Origin: Conchocele bisecta | Taxonomy: Eukaryota; Mollusca; Bivalvia; Lucinida; Thyasiridae | Assembly (NCBI GenBank): GCA_029237695.1 | Contig: CM055265.1 | Span: forward strand, 219,469,679-219,533,678 | DNA: 64,000 nucleotides | Direction: 5' to 3' | In this document: one piece after another, positions 52,258 to 63,682 of the stretch | Position numbering within the stretch: the stretch's first letter is position 1 | Layout of the letters: the number at the start of each line of letters is the position of its first letter | Made by a program: the position numbers and the translations under genes | Notes under the pieces: generated by a model | What the model was told of the DNA's origin: nothing | What the model saw: only the letters and a program-made list of their open reading frames with translations | Database searches by the model: none

Positions 52258-52471
52258 TTACTTCCATATACATGTATTAGCAGCTTTAACTAGATAATCT
52301 CGGGTCCCAACTGCGGCCGCTGTATCTAAGGCCACAAGATCCGCGTCTCTCGCCGTCATGTCTAACTTGGGGACGGGCCCCTAAGGCCATCTTTGATAGT
52401 CGAGCAAATCCTATACTGAGGTCCGATATCACCACGGCACTCAAAACCAGTTTACCATCTTCTTCAGCCAT
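52258..52471 (-). pseudogene. Small Polinton protein ending AAVGTRDY (copy C)
   Basis: From ATG at 52471 (MAEEDGKLVLSAVVISDLS), after a frame change, MTARDADLVALDTAAAVGTR and a stop at 52258. Hydrophobic N-terminal part. Function unknown. Confidence 0.45.
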
Positions 52472-52559
52472 TGCCAGTTATTGCATATGAAAGGGATCAT
52501 AAGCAGTGTTTTAAATGGGTCTTAACCATCTTCGGAACCACTGCTGTGGCAACTGGTTG

Positions 52560-52933
52560 TCGCGAAAGCCTCACCCAGAGTTCATCTACAACTGCAAGTC
52601 CACCGACAACCCACGGGATGATCCAGGTCGGCGCCTGTTCCGTCGGAACTGCCTTCAGAACTGCCTTCGAAAGTGCCTTCGGAAAAGCCTTCGGGTGTTC
52701 TCCGAAGGAACAGCCTTCGGGTGCTCTTCCGAAGGAACAACTAACAACTGTTTGTTCTCTCGAAGCTGGGCGAGTATTTTATCTGGTTTAGCTTTCCGGG
52801 CAGCAGCCCCTGCACGCCCCGCTGCCTGTCTATGTCTTTTCGGTTCCCGATGCTTCGGTTCCAGCTCCGTCACTCTCACAGGTGAGTCGCGCGTCGACAT
52901 TTTCTGAGCTTGTCCGTGGGCATACGTGTCCAA
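52560..52933 (-). pseudogene. Conserved basic protein with C-terminal membrane helix (copy C)
   Basis: KRHRQAAGRAGAAARKAKPD and KILAQLRENKQLLVV, then a degenerate Phe/Arg-rich repeat built from GAAGGAACAGCCTTCGG-type units (52660-52740), then TWIIPWVVGGLAVV in another frame. Counterpart of 5962-6427. Confidence 0.5.
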
Positions 52934-52959
52934 AATGCCAGTGCTTCGCTGTGGTCAAC

Positions 52960-53420
52960 ACAGTGGTTAGCGGTGCTAAGAGCATGCCAAACTTGGGGTA
53001 TATTACGCCGCAAGCTTATCTTAGTGCATGTTCAACAAAAGGGTCAATCTCGAGGTTGTCAACCAATACCGATTGATTCTGGATTGGCAGAAACATACTT
53101 GCTGCTACTGAAATGGCTGCCACCCCTAGGGTTCTTGTCATCACCGCGCAAAGCAGCGATTATTATCGGTAATACCATTTATCAATCTCCATGTCTGGAT
53201 TATTATCAACATGATAGGCTGTGAGACGTCGCCACAGATACTGCTAGGCCTACCCCCTATCCCCCCTCCCCCCTGCAACCGGTGAAGCGAGCAGTTGGTG
53301 CCGCTCCGAAGTGGCAGTTGTTTCTATTGTGCCGACAGTCGTTTCGGCAGCTGTTCCGGCAGACAGAAATACATCTTCCAGAAGCCGACCTAGAAGTTCA
53401 TTGTCCGCAGTGCTATTCCG
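52960..53420 (-). pseudogene. Conserved helical Polinton protein, heavily broken (copy C)
   Basis: Position and scattered matches to 6330-7049 (a TxxETT-type head near 53370, remnants of the C-terminal region near 53000). Many stops; core helix not readable. Confidence 0.35.
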
Positions 53421-53624
53421 ACTCGCCTCGTAAGTCTAAAATATTGGCAAGCGCACCACCCGATAATTATGATCACTGTCATGCTTGCAGCAAAGCTTGC
53501 AGCAGAGCAACAAATTGATTCTCACACTTTTTATTTTTCTAGCCGCCACGGATAAAGAGCTAAACAGTGTTTATCACAAGCTGAGCAGTGTTTATCACAA
53601 GCTAAGATGCGTTTAGCACTTTGT

Positions 53625-54190
53625 AAGCAGTTAGTTTATCAGTCTTTAACAGAAGCTTTCTGTGTGTTAATTTTCTGAAAGCATCTGTCGAACCTCCAGC
53701 CGTTCCTCACGCGTTGGAATAACGTCATTCTCTCGAAAGCAGTCATCGAAGGAGTCCTTTCAGTGAAAGAGGGCGAACCGTTTCGTTTGCTCGCGCAGAT
53801 CCTTGAGGACGGCGTTGTACTTCTGAATGGAGATCCAGACGCTTTGCTCCGCATGTCGGCCCAAAAATGCGAGCTCAGAGAGCATGTCCTTCTTTTTGGT
53901 CATCGCTGCCTTGGCTGAGCAGTCGTCAATCACGTACTCGCCCTGAAATAGTTGGTAGAAGGCCGGTAGGTAATGATGGAGCCTGTCACCAGGGTCAACA
54001 GCGTAGACCTCAGGGTCAGCCCAGATTTATGGGCGCTGCTGATAAGTCTTGTTGTGCCGCATAGTCGGACACAGGATCACAATGTGTCGAAAGACATCGC
54101 GGCGGTAGGGGTCCCTGAGCAAGTCCAGGATGAAGACCGTTTTTCCGGATCCAGTCTGTCCACATATTATAGCGGAGTGGCATCCTGAAT
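53625..54190 (-). pseudogene. Packaging ATPase (copy C)
   Basis: Walker A reads SAIICGQTGSGKTVFILDLL; Walker B region YVIDDCSAKAAMTKKKDM; then FLGRHAEQSVWISIQKYNAV and RENDVIPTREERLEVRQM. Stops: TAA before IWADPE (same codon as the TAG in copy A), TGA in the FH-KD segment, and an early end after SEN. Starts within a few bases of the capsid-protein stop. Confidence 0.8.
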
Positions 54191-54191
54191 A

Positions 54192-55333
54192 TCAAGCTGA
54201 GACGAATCGGCCATCTTCGATGTTGAGTTGCGCATCTGTGATGATATATAGGTACACATTCAATGGTCCATCGCCGTCTGCTTATTTGGCTATCTGGATC
54301 GTCACACTTCGTTCGCGTTCTCCACTCGGCGCCCACTACCGGTAGTGGAGTTGGTCGTCATCGCTAGTTCGCATGTATAGCCATAGCGCGTACATCGAAA
54401 TCAGGAATTGTGCAAGAGAGACGTCCGAGAGCTGCAGGTCTTTGGCCACTGGGGATGCGCATCCTCTGGGGCTTGCTTAGAACCGGAATCAAATTGCATT
54501 TGGTGTCGTCCCACTGCTGGTGTGTGCGAAGGCCCTGGCTGATTGGGGAATCCCTCAATTGTCACCTCGGCCTTTGTGATTTTGGGGTTATAAAATTAGT
54601 CGTTTTTTTCTAACCCCGAGCGCGACCCGGGCATCCTCGAACAACATCAGTATGCGTTTCATCGAGCGGGCATGGACGTTGCTATTACTATTCCATAAAG
54701 TGTCGCTTTTGTCTTTCGTCATCTTGCGATGGCGTAAAACTCAGTCATAAAGTATGGCAACACGTCCGGCCTACTGGATTCTAATCAATAGCACGAGGCA
54801 GGCATCGTGACCATGTCGTACTCCAGTGAAACATTTTCGATCGAATTCGTCGATGCCGTGCCAGTGGCTATGATAACTCGGCCATAGTCGGTGAACGTTA
54901 GTTCGTATTCAAGGCAGTCCGCCAAAGGGCTCTGATAGCATGGCATGTGGCTCTCCAGCAGCTCAAAGTCGAGTGGGATGTAAACGCGGTTGCCGTAAGC
55001 AGTCGCAATTGCGTTGTCAGCCGCAACACTGACTGCCGCGTTACCAGCCCCGATTCTAATCCTGGTTATGTTATGACGGTCGCTGGTATAAATACCCTGA
55101 TAGGCCGCGTTTTCATACTCGTGTGCGGTCTTCCACAGGACATGGTAGCAATAGTAGACGTCGCTATCATCGATTGATATCGCCTCATTACCAGAAATTT
55201 GTATCGTTGTCTTATCCTGGCACAATGAGATCGTTAGCTCCGAGGTTGGGGAAGCGGACCAAGAGCTGCTTGTTCTGGTCGATCGTCGAGGGGTTGTTCG
55301 TAATGACCACGGTCTGTTTCATGCCTTTTGCGC
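54192..55333 (-). pseudogene. Major capsid protein (copy C)
   Basis: Double-jelly-roll capsid protein family (F54H12.2-like). N-terminal reading VVITNNPSTIDQNKQLLVRF and PNLGANDLIVPG, a frameshift, then an open block 55225-54785 with NAVSV..-type variable loop, YGNRVYIPLDFELLESHMP, CLEYELTFTDYGRVIIATGT and IENVSLEYDMVTMPA. After a shift: MYALWLYMRTSDDDQLH, and the end TDAQLNIEDGRFVSA with TGA at 54192. About 380 residues, with an internal shortening near 54600-54780. Confidence 0.75.
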
Positions 55334-55415
55334 CCGTATTGACTTGAAGACATCATCGAATAATACTATTGAATCCGCCGGTTTTATTTTCAATACATCA
55401 ATCGCATAGTTAACG

Positions 55416-56672
55416 ATGGCCGTCTTCGATATGAACGATTTCACGCCCGTCGACCGTGACGATTACCTCGATGATGATAACATCGAAGACGCGGTCGCCG
55501 AAGCGCCCTTCATAGAGACGCCAGGAACTTCAGCCGCGGGCGGCGAGGAAATAGGTATATAGGCGGCGCTACCAACACCAGTGTTGTAAGCCAGCAATTA
55601 CTCAAGTCAGTTGTAAGTGACTACTACAACTATTGGTTAGAAAAAGGTATTATCCCATTTATTTGCTGTGACTACTCAAAGTTCGAACTGGATCTGTCCG
55701 ATAGGCTACGGCTGAAAGCATCAGATGTCCCAATCGTCAACATGACAACCCCTAGCGCTGAGTACCATTGCCGGAAGCCGGGTCGGTGGCCAAATAATCA
55801 GGCACGAACTCGGATTCACGGATTGGAAGCGGGGTAAACAAAGATATATGCCCGCCCGTGATGTAGAGGCCCTACAGGCGATGGACACCAAGTTAGACGA
55901 GGCTAGCGACAAAATACAAACAGTCGAGCTCAACGAGCTCCCATGCGTAGCCACCGATGCTATTAATGTGCTCAACGGAAATAGAGATAGACAAAATACT
56001 CAGCAGTATGTATGACCCACCGCTAAACATACGAGAACTCCGGGGGGCTCGATAAGGCTATGCAAACAGTCCGGTGCGCGCTAACGAACAACCTCGCTAA
56101 AATCACGGCGCTGGATGAACACGGCGCTTGATCGCGCAAGAAAAATGGAAACTGGAAGAAGCCCATAATGACGAAGATGAGCGGCGGATCACAGAACTCC
56201 CTCGACTAACCGTGATGGGCTCCGCGCCCAAATAAACCGGATCCGCGGAACTATCTGGCGGATCCTCTATGAGGACACGACATTCGGTGAACGTCTTCGC
56301 ACTATGTTCAGAGAGCAGGGTCACGATCGTGAGCATCCTCACATCGCTCGGCATGACTATATTGACCCTAGTTCTAGCTCTCACGGCCAAGGTGCAGCTG
56401 CTGCGCTTGCACCCGTGCCAGCACCCACGCCAACGGGCGGAGCCAAGGAGTGGCCAAAAAAAGCAGTTAAAAGCCTTCGCCAGTCCCCAGGCAAAATTAG
56501 CCGGAAAAGCGGCTGCTGCACTGCCTGGACTGATAGGTTGTCACGTCTCCTCGTGTCCATCTTGTCACAAACGGCTGAATGGCTTGCCGAGAATACTTTG
56601 GCTATAATCGTCGCTGTCGCTGATCACCTACTATTCGCCGCCCGAGTGGCGTCAAACCCAAAGCGCCAATAG
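55416..56672 (+). pseudogene. Conserved plus-strand Polinton gene with hydrophobic C-terminus (copy C)
   Basis: Starts MAVFDMNDFTPVDRDDYLDD (acidic head), then TAG at about 55560, VVSDYYNYWLEKGIIPFICC and FELDLSDRLRLKASDVPIVN, a frame change, KRGKQRYMPARDVEALQAMD and SDKIQTVELNELPCVATDAI. The C-terminal part is read in two frames: VSILTSLGMTILTLVLALT (membrane helix), LAGKAAAALPGLIG (amphipathic helix), AEWLAENTLAIIVAVADHLL. I recognise the LAGKAAAALPG module from many cnidarian and mollusc Polinton genes; its role is unknown, perhaps membrane penetration. Only the last 30 codons remain in copy B; absent from copy A. Confidence 0.6.
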
Positions 56673-56689
56673 CTCAATCGCCACGAGGA

Positions 56690-57743
56690 CGACGACGAGC
56701 CCTAATATTTCGATCTCGTGGGCATCCAGTGCTGGGGCACTTTGCGCTGGGATACTTTGTGCTGGGGCATTTAGTGCTGTGGCACTTTGTTCTGCTTGCG
56801 GTTTTATGAAATGTCGGTGTCGGTTCCATGTGCCAGCCCTGGCATGATATCTGTGTTCACGTTCCCGTTATGGCCGATCTTTTGTCGGGTCGTGGCAATT
56901 ACTATCTGATTATTGTAACCGTCAACCCGGCCGTCTCGTAGTATATCATATTGCTCTGCGCCATATACAGACCTATTCCAAATACATATTCCACGGGGGT
57001 GCCAGTATACTGTAAATCATCTTGATACCGCTGGATCGCCGTCGCAGGTCGCGTCCTCGACAAGTGTCAAAAACTACTTCTGGGTATCAAACACTGTTAC
57101 TGACCCCAGTATAGCACTGCGCACTTGCGCCTATGCGCCGCGGATGGCCCAGACATATGTGCAAATGGAGTCGTTGAGGCGAGGAACCCCGGTCTGTGTG
57201 AACCCTAGACCCTTGTCTAACATAAATGTTCCCCCAAGCGCCCAGGACCCCAGCAGCTTACTGAATATAATCAACATGGTCTTGTTTTGGAGAAAGCCAA
57301 TCGCAGGACGGAACACCACAGTGCCGGCCAACAGACACTTCCGGTCCGAAGGTCATCGTTGGAGGGTCAAAATTCCCGGCGTTCGTGGCGTTCCTGGCGG
57401 CGTGGTCACTTGAGTTTTCATGCATAAAATATGTCCGCATAATGGTGTAGTACACGTGAAAGTTGTAAGCTTCCCTCAGGAAGGGGTCCTCCAAATAGTC
57501 CTCCGCTGCAACTCCACACCCACCCGTGGCGCACCGCAGGGCCAAATTCAACTAATTTTACCAAAACTGTATTGGCGTCGTTTTCCACCTATTCACGACC
57601 TCGTTGGCATGGATCTTGAGCAACCTATACTGTTCAAATACGTTGTGGAAGTTGGTTTGAAAGCCTGTTCCTGTTGTCCCAACAGTGGAGCTGCGTGGTA
57701 CTTCGTTGCAGAATTGAAGCCAAACGCGTTGGTATCCATCCAT
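56690..57743 (-). pseudogene. MDTKAF-type conserved Polinton protein (copy C)
   Basis: N-terminus at 57740 (MDTNAFGFNSATKYH), TGTGFQTNFHNVFEQYRLLK, EVVNRWKTTPIQFW, LRCATGGCGVAAEDYLEDPF, TMTFGPEVSVGRHCG, TQTGVPRLNDSICTYVWAI, then loss of readable protein after about 57050. At least four frame changes. Counterpart of 45382-46666. Confidence 0.6.
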
Positions 57744-57969
57744 AGAGTATCATGTATCATGTATCATGTTGCTACGTATACCAATGTTCAAAGCGGGGCT
57801 TGCACGCTTCAGGGCCCGGTTGTACGAAGCACTAATGAATCATTGACTTTTCATTAGCGACTCATTAGCTAATGTGTCATTAAATTCAATTGTACGAACA
57901 CTAAGTTATCATTAAGTTGTCATTAAATTATCATTAGTTAATGTAGGTACTGGACCATCATTTGCGCGC

Positions 57970-59850
57970 GTGCTCCTGTCATTAAGGCTTCGTGAATTAT
58001 CCAAGATGGCGGCCATTGAATCGATTTGGTAAAAAAACAACAGGAAAGACGGATGAAATTGTGAAGATGAAGTTTCAAATTACTCTAGATTTCCTTTATA
58101 AAATGCTACTTACAGATTTGTTGCGTCAACAATCCAACAATACCTGTAATTTTTTCGTCCCATTCTGCAACTCGGAAGGGCCTTATTCAGATTTTGAGAA
58201 TTAAAACGTCGTGTAACACATGCAAACTGCTGTAAATTATGTCGCTGACAGTGTTGGCCTTCAAATTTAAACAACACAGCTGCTTCTAACTTACGCAGGG
58301 ACGTCACTTCGTCAGCGTACCGATCTAATAATAGCGGCAATACCTACACCATGTATAGTCGGTACACAACACGTGGGGTGATTGGTAATTTCGATGCGGA
58401 GTGAATTAGAAATTACTGCCCGATTCGCTTAATGCATGATGTCTTACACATAAACACATACTAATGATATATTACAGTAAAACAATACAATCTATTTTTT
58501 TTCTAAGAAAAAAAATATGTTGCATTATCTAAATTTAGTGATTAATTTTATTACTAAATCTTTTTATTTTTATATTGCATTTCCCGCGATGATATCAGTG
58601 TGGTGCGTTTTCCCCAAACTACACCACGATGGATATACCGTGTGGTTATCTAATATCCGCACCCCCAGTGTTAGGTCTCTAATTCCTTCCACCGTTATTT
58701 TTCTTACCTGTCTAATTTCCCTAATATACCCGCCTTCACACTACACCCCGGGTGGGGAAAACGTTGATCTGTATGTACAAGTACAGTGACACTGTCAGTG
58801 TGTCAGTCAGAAATAAAAGTATGCATGTGCATTATTGTATGTACACTACATGACCTTGTTGTTGTATGGAAATAAAATTTAATTCATTAATTGCAGTTTC
58901 ATTTGACCTGAATCGCCTGGTGCTACTCCATTTTCATGTCTGACTACATATGTTATGCCCTAATTATTTAAACACGACCGAAACATAGCGCCTTATACTA
59001 ATATGAGGCGATTATTTCAGTTATTTATTCATATGTTGTAGGTACACGTATATGAAATATATTTAGTATAAGGGTGCACTGAACAACGGTGGTTTGTTAA
59101 TCTGCGCCGTGTCGCCCCCCCCCCCCTCCCCCACCCCCGGGTTCAAAAGGGATGGATACATGTTTTATGATTACTATAGAAAAGAAAGTAAAAAATGGCA
59201 TACATTTCGCACAACTATGAAATGCGAGAAACAGATTTGTTAGTCGCTAACAAACCTAAACAAATCACAAGGTGAATGTCTGCAGGTGACAATGACACGC
59301 GCATACGTTGTTTGTGGAAGCTTTCGAGATGTAGACATGCACAGTTTGCGTTAATATTATAGTAAATGTAATTATGTTTTTTTCGCCTACATGTGTCCAT
59401 CGAAGGGACGCCAAATTTCGTTTCTTCGCACGCACCGTAGAAACGGAGATTAAGAAACAAACTTCAGTTGCCTATGGCTCCAAGACGAACATAAAATAAA
59501 CGCGAAGCAGGAAATATTGAGGCGCATTCTTTAGCGACAAAGGACGAACTTTACCTCTTGAAGTCAATGTGTAAAAAATGTGTACAATACAGCATGATAC
59601 AGTGTTATAATCACGTTTATGTAAATTAAGGTTTTCGTTTCATCGCGTCGACAGGCCAAGAACTGAATGTTTAGAGGAATAAATTCACGTTCAAAATTTA
59701 AGGTTGTTAATTATCGTTTCTAAGCGGCATATTAACAAGGGAAAGAAATGTCTCTAACGAGCGACCATACATAATTCGAATAACAGCTGAAGTAACGGCG
59801 GTAAACTAAAACGTACAGAAGCTTAAAAAGGACATGTACAATTATGTTTC
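57970..59850. other. Interior of the insertion, no recognised gene
   Basis: Contains AGATGGCGGCCATTGAATCG near 58003 (a possible start region) and a 90-codon hydrophobic plus-strand ORF at 58517-58789, neither recognised; poly-C run at 59117-59137. Confidence 0.4.
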
Positions 59851-59855
59851 TGTCT

Positions 59856-60092
59856 CGTTCCCATGACATAGCATCTCGTTCCTTCGATATATGATCTCCT
59901 TACCACGAGTTAGCTATGTCGTTTATAATCAGCCGCTAGATTAGCAGATATTACTCCACCATCTTGAATGATAATGGTGCTAACTTTTGACTAGCTGACT
60001 ATGTCGTGGGAACGAGATAGCTAACTAGTGGGATATGTCATGGGAACGAGATCCAATCTCGTGGGAACGAGATGATATGCCGTAAGAACGAG
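59856..60092. repeat. Foldback region with GGGAACGAGAT repeats
   Basis: TCTCGTTCCCATGACATAGC at 59854 is complementary to TATGTCATGGGAACGAGA near 60035; GGGAACGAGAT occurs three times on the right side. Confidence 0.65.
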
Positions 60093-60499
60093 ATAAAAAA
60101 GAATGTGGATGTCCCTTTTATGCTGCCGTAAAAATTACGGCCTATTTGATAATCGACATTTACGTTCAACAAGATGTTCACGGTATGTAGTCGATCGTAG
60201 TTCCTCTCCACCCTATGGAACCCGACTTCAGAAACAGAAATATTCACATCAAATGCATGCCAGTACTAGTACACAAACATGTTGCGTCGGGTGCTTGTAT
60301 GTTCGCCCCACCCCACCCGTCATAAAAACAACATGGAGCCGCAATTCGACGGGTCGGTGAGTCTGGATTTAAATCGTCGATTTCTGATTTTGTCAATTGT
60401 TTCACAGTGACTATGGTCTAGGCTTGGACATTGCATTCCATGTCGCATCGCCGGTTTTTGGTGATACTGTTGTCGACAAAATGCAATGGTGTTGTCTTA

Positions 60500-60765
60500 A
60501 TAGACTATTCTCATGTGCTGCCAAAACATGTTATTATCAAGTATTAATCAATCAAATGTAACTAAACGCATCGATAAATACAAATTTTGAAAAAAACATG
60601 AGAATCGTCTTAGTCGACGTTTCTCATGTGATGCAAAACATGTTTTATTAAGAAATCGAACAGATATGAAAAAAATAAATCAATATATTGTGGTAGTTCT
60701 TTACAAAATATATATTTTGACAAAATATGAGAATCGTCTTAGCGATTATCATGGGCTGCCAATCT
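60500..60765 (+). repeat. Tandem repeat with CTCATGTGCTGCCAAAACAT units
   Basis: Three copies, about 125 bp apart, of GAGAATCGTCTTAG...TTCTCATG(T/G)G(C/A)TGCCAAAA...TTATTAAGAAATC; related to the repeat at 30286-31010. Confidence 0.75.
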
Positions 60766-61623
60766 TACTTTATTGAGAAATCAAACTATTGTTAAAAATG
60801 AAACGCTAATCAATGCATAATTATCAATATTATCGGCGATGCGATGACGAGAGCGACTTGAGAGCGACTACATAGCGTGGTTATGGTAAGGTTGTTTCCG
60901 CCGAATTCTAAATGTCAGCCACACTTTGTACGTGAAACTGGATTACGGACAGACAATTGTAAACACCGTCAGGTGTGTAGTTAGACACAAAATGGTGTAT
61001 GGAAAATGTGCTAATTGGTGGAGGGGTCTTTCCTATGGTGGCTCGTTAGGAAAATTTCGTGTCTTCGTTCCTTCGCCGCGAATGTTAAAGATTCTAAACT
61101 TCGTTACATCGATGCGAAGAAACCGCCTTCGTTACAGCGCCACGAAGGAATGAAGTTTAAGAACCTTAACGAACGAACGAAAATTCTCAGCGTTGTAACG
61201 AAGTTTAGGGTCCTTGAACTTCGTTACATCTCGGCGTTCTAACGAAAATTACTTAATTATGGTTTCTTCGCGTAAGGAAGATTAAGAACTTTACTAGTTT
61301 CTTTTTTAAAACTGTTTCGCAAATAGTGCATTCTGGCATATTCTAACACATGGTGTATGCGTAATTAAATCACTTTATCTGGCAACATATTATAATGTAC
61401 GTACGGTAAATTAATGAAATACATAGTTAGGCGATGTAAATAAAAGTCATATGTTCTCATCGATAAAATAAACAACTTCCGGTGAAAATACGACTACTTC
61501 CGCTCTCTATATTCATACAATCTATGTTCGGGAAAACAGCGCAAATAGGCTGCAAATACACATTCATTACCGTATACAGTATAAGAAACTGCTAATTTCC
61601 ATGGAGCGGTATATAATAAATGG

Positions 61624-61778
61624 AATATTCATATTTTTGCAACGAATACGACATATATGTTCATCGAGTGGTGTGAAATGTCTATATTTCACGAGTGCCT
61701 AACGGCATTCGTGAAATATGGACATTTCAAACCACTCGATGAACATGTATCTCATATTCGTTTCAAAAATATTAATAT
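61624..61778. mobile_element. Long foldback element (about 155 bp)
   Basis: Arms of about 75 bp (core GTTCATCGAGTGGTGTGAAA and complement) around a 4-base loop region; few mismatches. Confidence 0.85.
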
Positions 61779-62489
61779 CCTCTATATAGCGGGTATCATC
61801 TGAAATCGGTATAGGAAAACATTTACGACATTGAATGACGGTTACAGACACGTATGTACACGCAGGAATTTACATTATGGGGTGGTGTGCTTTATCGACG
61901 AAGCAAAGGGCCGGAGTTGGCAACTTGCTAAAACAAAAAGTACACCATTCACGGAGGAACTTGGCGGATTAAGGGTGATGCGTACGTACCCGTCGACCCA
62001 CCCCCCCCCCCCCCCCACCCTCCCCCTCCCGTGCGTACAGGCCTGCGGTCGGTCATATCAAATACCGTAGATTCCTCATCGCAGTACATGTACGTTGCTC
62101 GTAACGTTCACCGGCGGTTTGATTGTACACGGTGATTTCTAATTGTATCCTACTTGCATGACGTTGAAATGACGTTGCTACAATATAGTTAAAGGTGTCA
62201 TACTGTTGAATCGAACGGTTGCAGCAGGAAAAGGCGCGCCTGTCATATTGCAAAATTACAGAAATCGGAACCAGAAAACTGGAATTTGACTGGTTTACTT
62301 GTCTGTTTACAGGTAAATGACAGCACGTCATTAGTTAATATGTCATTAAAACGTCATTAGTCAATGAGGACTTAATGACGTTTGATACATCCAGTTTTTA
62401 ATGACTCATTAACTAATGGACAGTTAATGTGTCATTACGCTAATGATACATTAACTAATGGAACGTTCGCACAACCTGGTCCAGAATCC

Positions 62490-63120
62490 AATCGATAACT
62501 GCTGCGGAACGTGACGCGTCGGCCTCAGAACGATCACGTTCGCGGTCGGCTGGCGAAACGTGGTGGAAAATGATGGATTTGGCTACCAGAAGGACGGCCG
62601 CCCAGTAGGCGCAAAGCTGACACCGGTCTTTGGAGTTAGAGAGCCCTCCAAGCTTTTGTCGCGTCGCAGCTTCATGGCCAAGCCAGCCTCACAATCTTGA
62701 AAGCCACCGGACTTGCGACCTTGACCTGACCATCGAGCCCGCAAACCGGGTAACGATCATCCCGCCGTTGGCCCTGCGGCTCGGTCTTACAACAACATAC
62801 TCCAGCAACAACGGATGGTTTTGCACGCGCGAGCACGTCGGCGACGGCCCCATGTGCTTCGTCTTCACGAAAACGCTCAGGGTGCACCTGGATCAACTGA
62901 ACACAGCAAACAACACGTTAGGTGGGGCCCCCAGTACTCTCCTTACGGTTGTGCACGCCAGCGACCGTTTCTATGGCGAAACACTGACCTTAGACTCCCA
63001 ACCCCCGAGATGAAACGTTTGGAATCTGGTCAATCCACGAATTGAATATCTCTATTCTCGATGATATTTCGCAAGAATTAAAGAACGATTACCCGATTTC
63101 AGCGGTTCTCGAAATAACAT
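62490..63120 (+). pseudogene. Penton-like/minor capsid protein (copy C)
   Basis: Begins NCCGT, stop, RVGLRTITFAVGWRNVVEN and GFGYQKDGRPVGAKLTP, then frame changes, PPLALRLGLTTTYSSNNGWF and VFTKTLRVHLDQLNTANNTL, and the end near ISAVLEIT with TAA. Same architecture as 8351-9018. Confidence 0.65.
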
Positions 63121-63123
63121 AAT

Positions 63124-63680
63124 AATGAGCAAGCGCAGAACAGGATATTCCCGTCGCGGGCACAGACAGCAATGATGGGGCAGTAATGAGAAGGATGGAG
63201 GGGGGGGGGGGTATCGCAGGCCCGCATAGAGGCGGCTACGGCGCTTGCACACATGTAGCGATTGTAAGCGTCAAAACAGTTTGGGCCGATGAGCAGATCG
63301 CACTGCGCGGGGGTGGGGGGGGGGGGTGTGGGGGTGGGGAGAGTGTGTGTGTGTGTGTGTGTGGGGGGGGGCTATAATATTTATTTGGCGCCAACACGAG
63401 CAACAGATATATGGGATACACCATGACATCGTCTGGACGGTTCTGCGAATGTCAATCTGCTCGGTCAACTTTAAGGAACATGCTACTACCGAAGCTCGAG
63501 TGAATCTCGTCCTGAACGGGGTAGAGCAGAAGTCTGGCGTTACCAAGCATGTGGGGCAGAGGTCATGGTTTACGATATTCGATGACACACCAATTAAAGT
63601 TTCCGCCGGGAGTGTTATTAACAAAAATCGCCGACCCATCGAGGTCCTCGACCGAGGTGACACTGTTAATCGAGCTTGAT
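63124..63680 (+). pseudogene. Fiber-like protein (copy C)
   Basis: The stalk is nearly gone: about 63180-63375 is filled by poly-G and (GT)n runs. The head is read from about 63380 (YMGYTMTSSGRF) through VNLVLNGVEQKSGVTKH, DDTPIKVSAGSVIN and, after a shift, TLLIELDL with TGA at about 63680. Confidence 0.6.
63200..63375 (+). repeat. G-rich and GT simple repeats in the fiber stalk
   Basis: G runs of 9-10 near 63200, 63311-63330 and 63362-63370 with a (GT)n tract at 63343-63362. Confidence 0.9.
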
Positions 63681-63682
63681 TT

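Larger units (their letters stand above)
57810..62484. mobile_element. 4.7-kb insertion with Harbinger-like ends
   Basis: Left end CAGGGCCCGGTTGTACGAA and right end TTCGCACAACCTGGTCCAG match as inverted repeats at 15 of 19 positions. Both subterminal regions (57828-57965, 62320-62462) are crowded with TCATTA/TTAATGA words. GGGCCCGGTT termini are frequent in PIF/Harbinger-type elements; no transposase was found, and no target duplication is clear. Polinton sequence resumes exactly on both sides. Confidence 0.6.

Noticed and set aside
63326..63679. 117-codon plus-strand ORF as a separate gene
   Set aside because: Its first part is translation of poly-G/GT repeats; the rest is the fiber-head remnant read across a frameshift.
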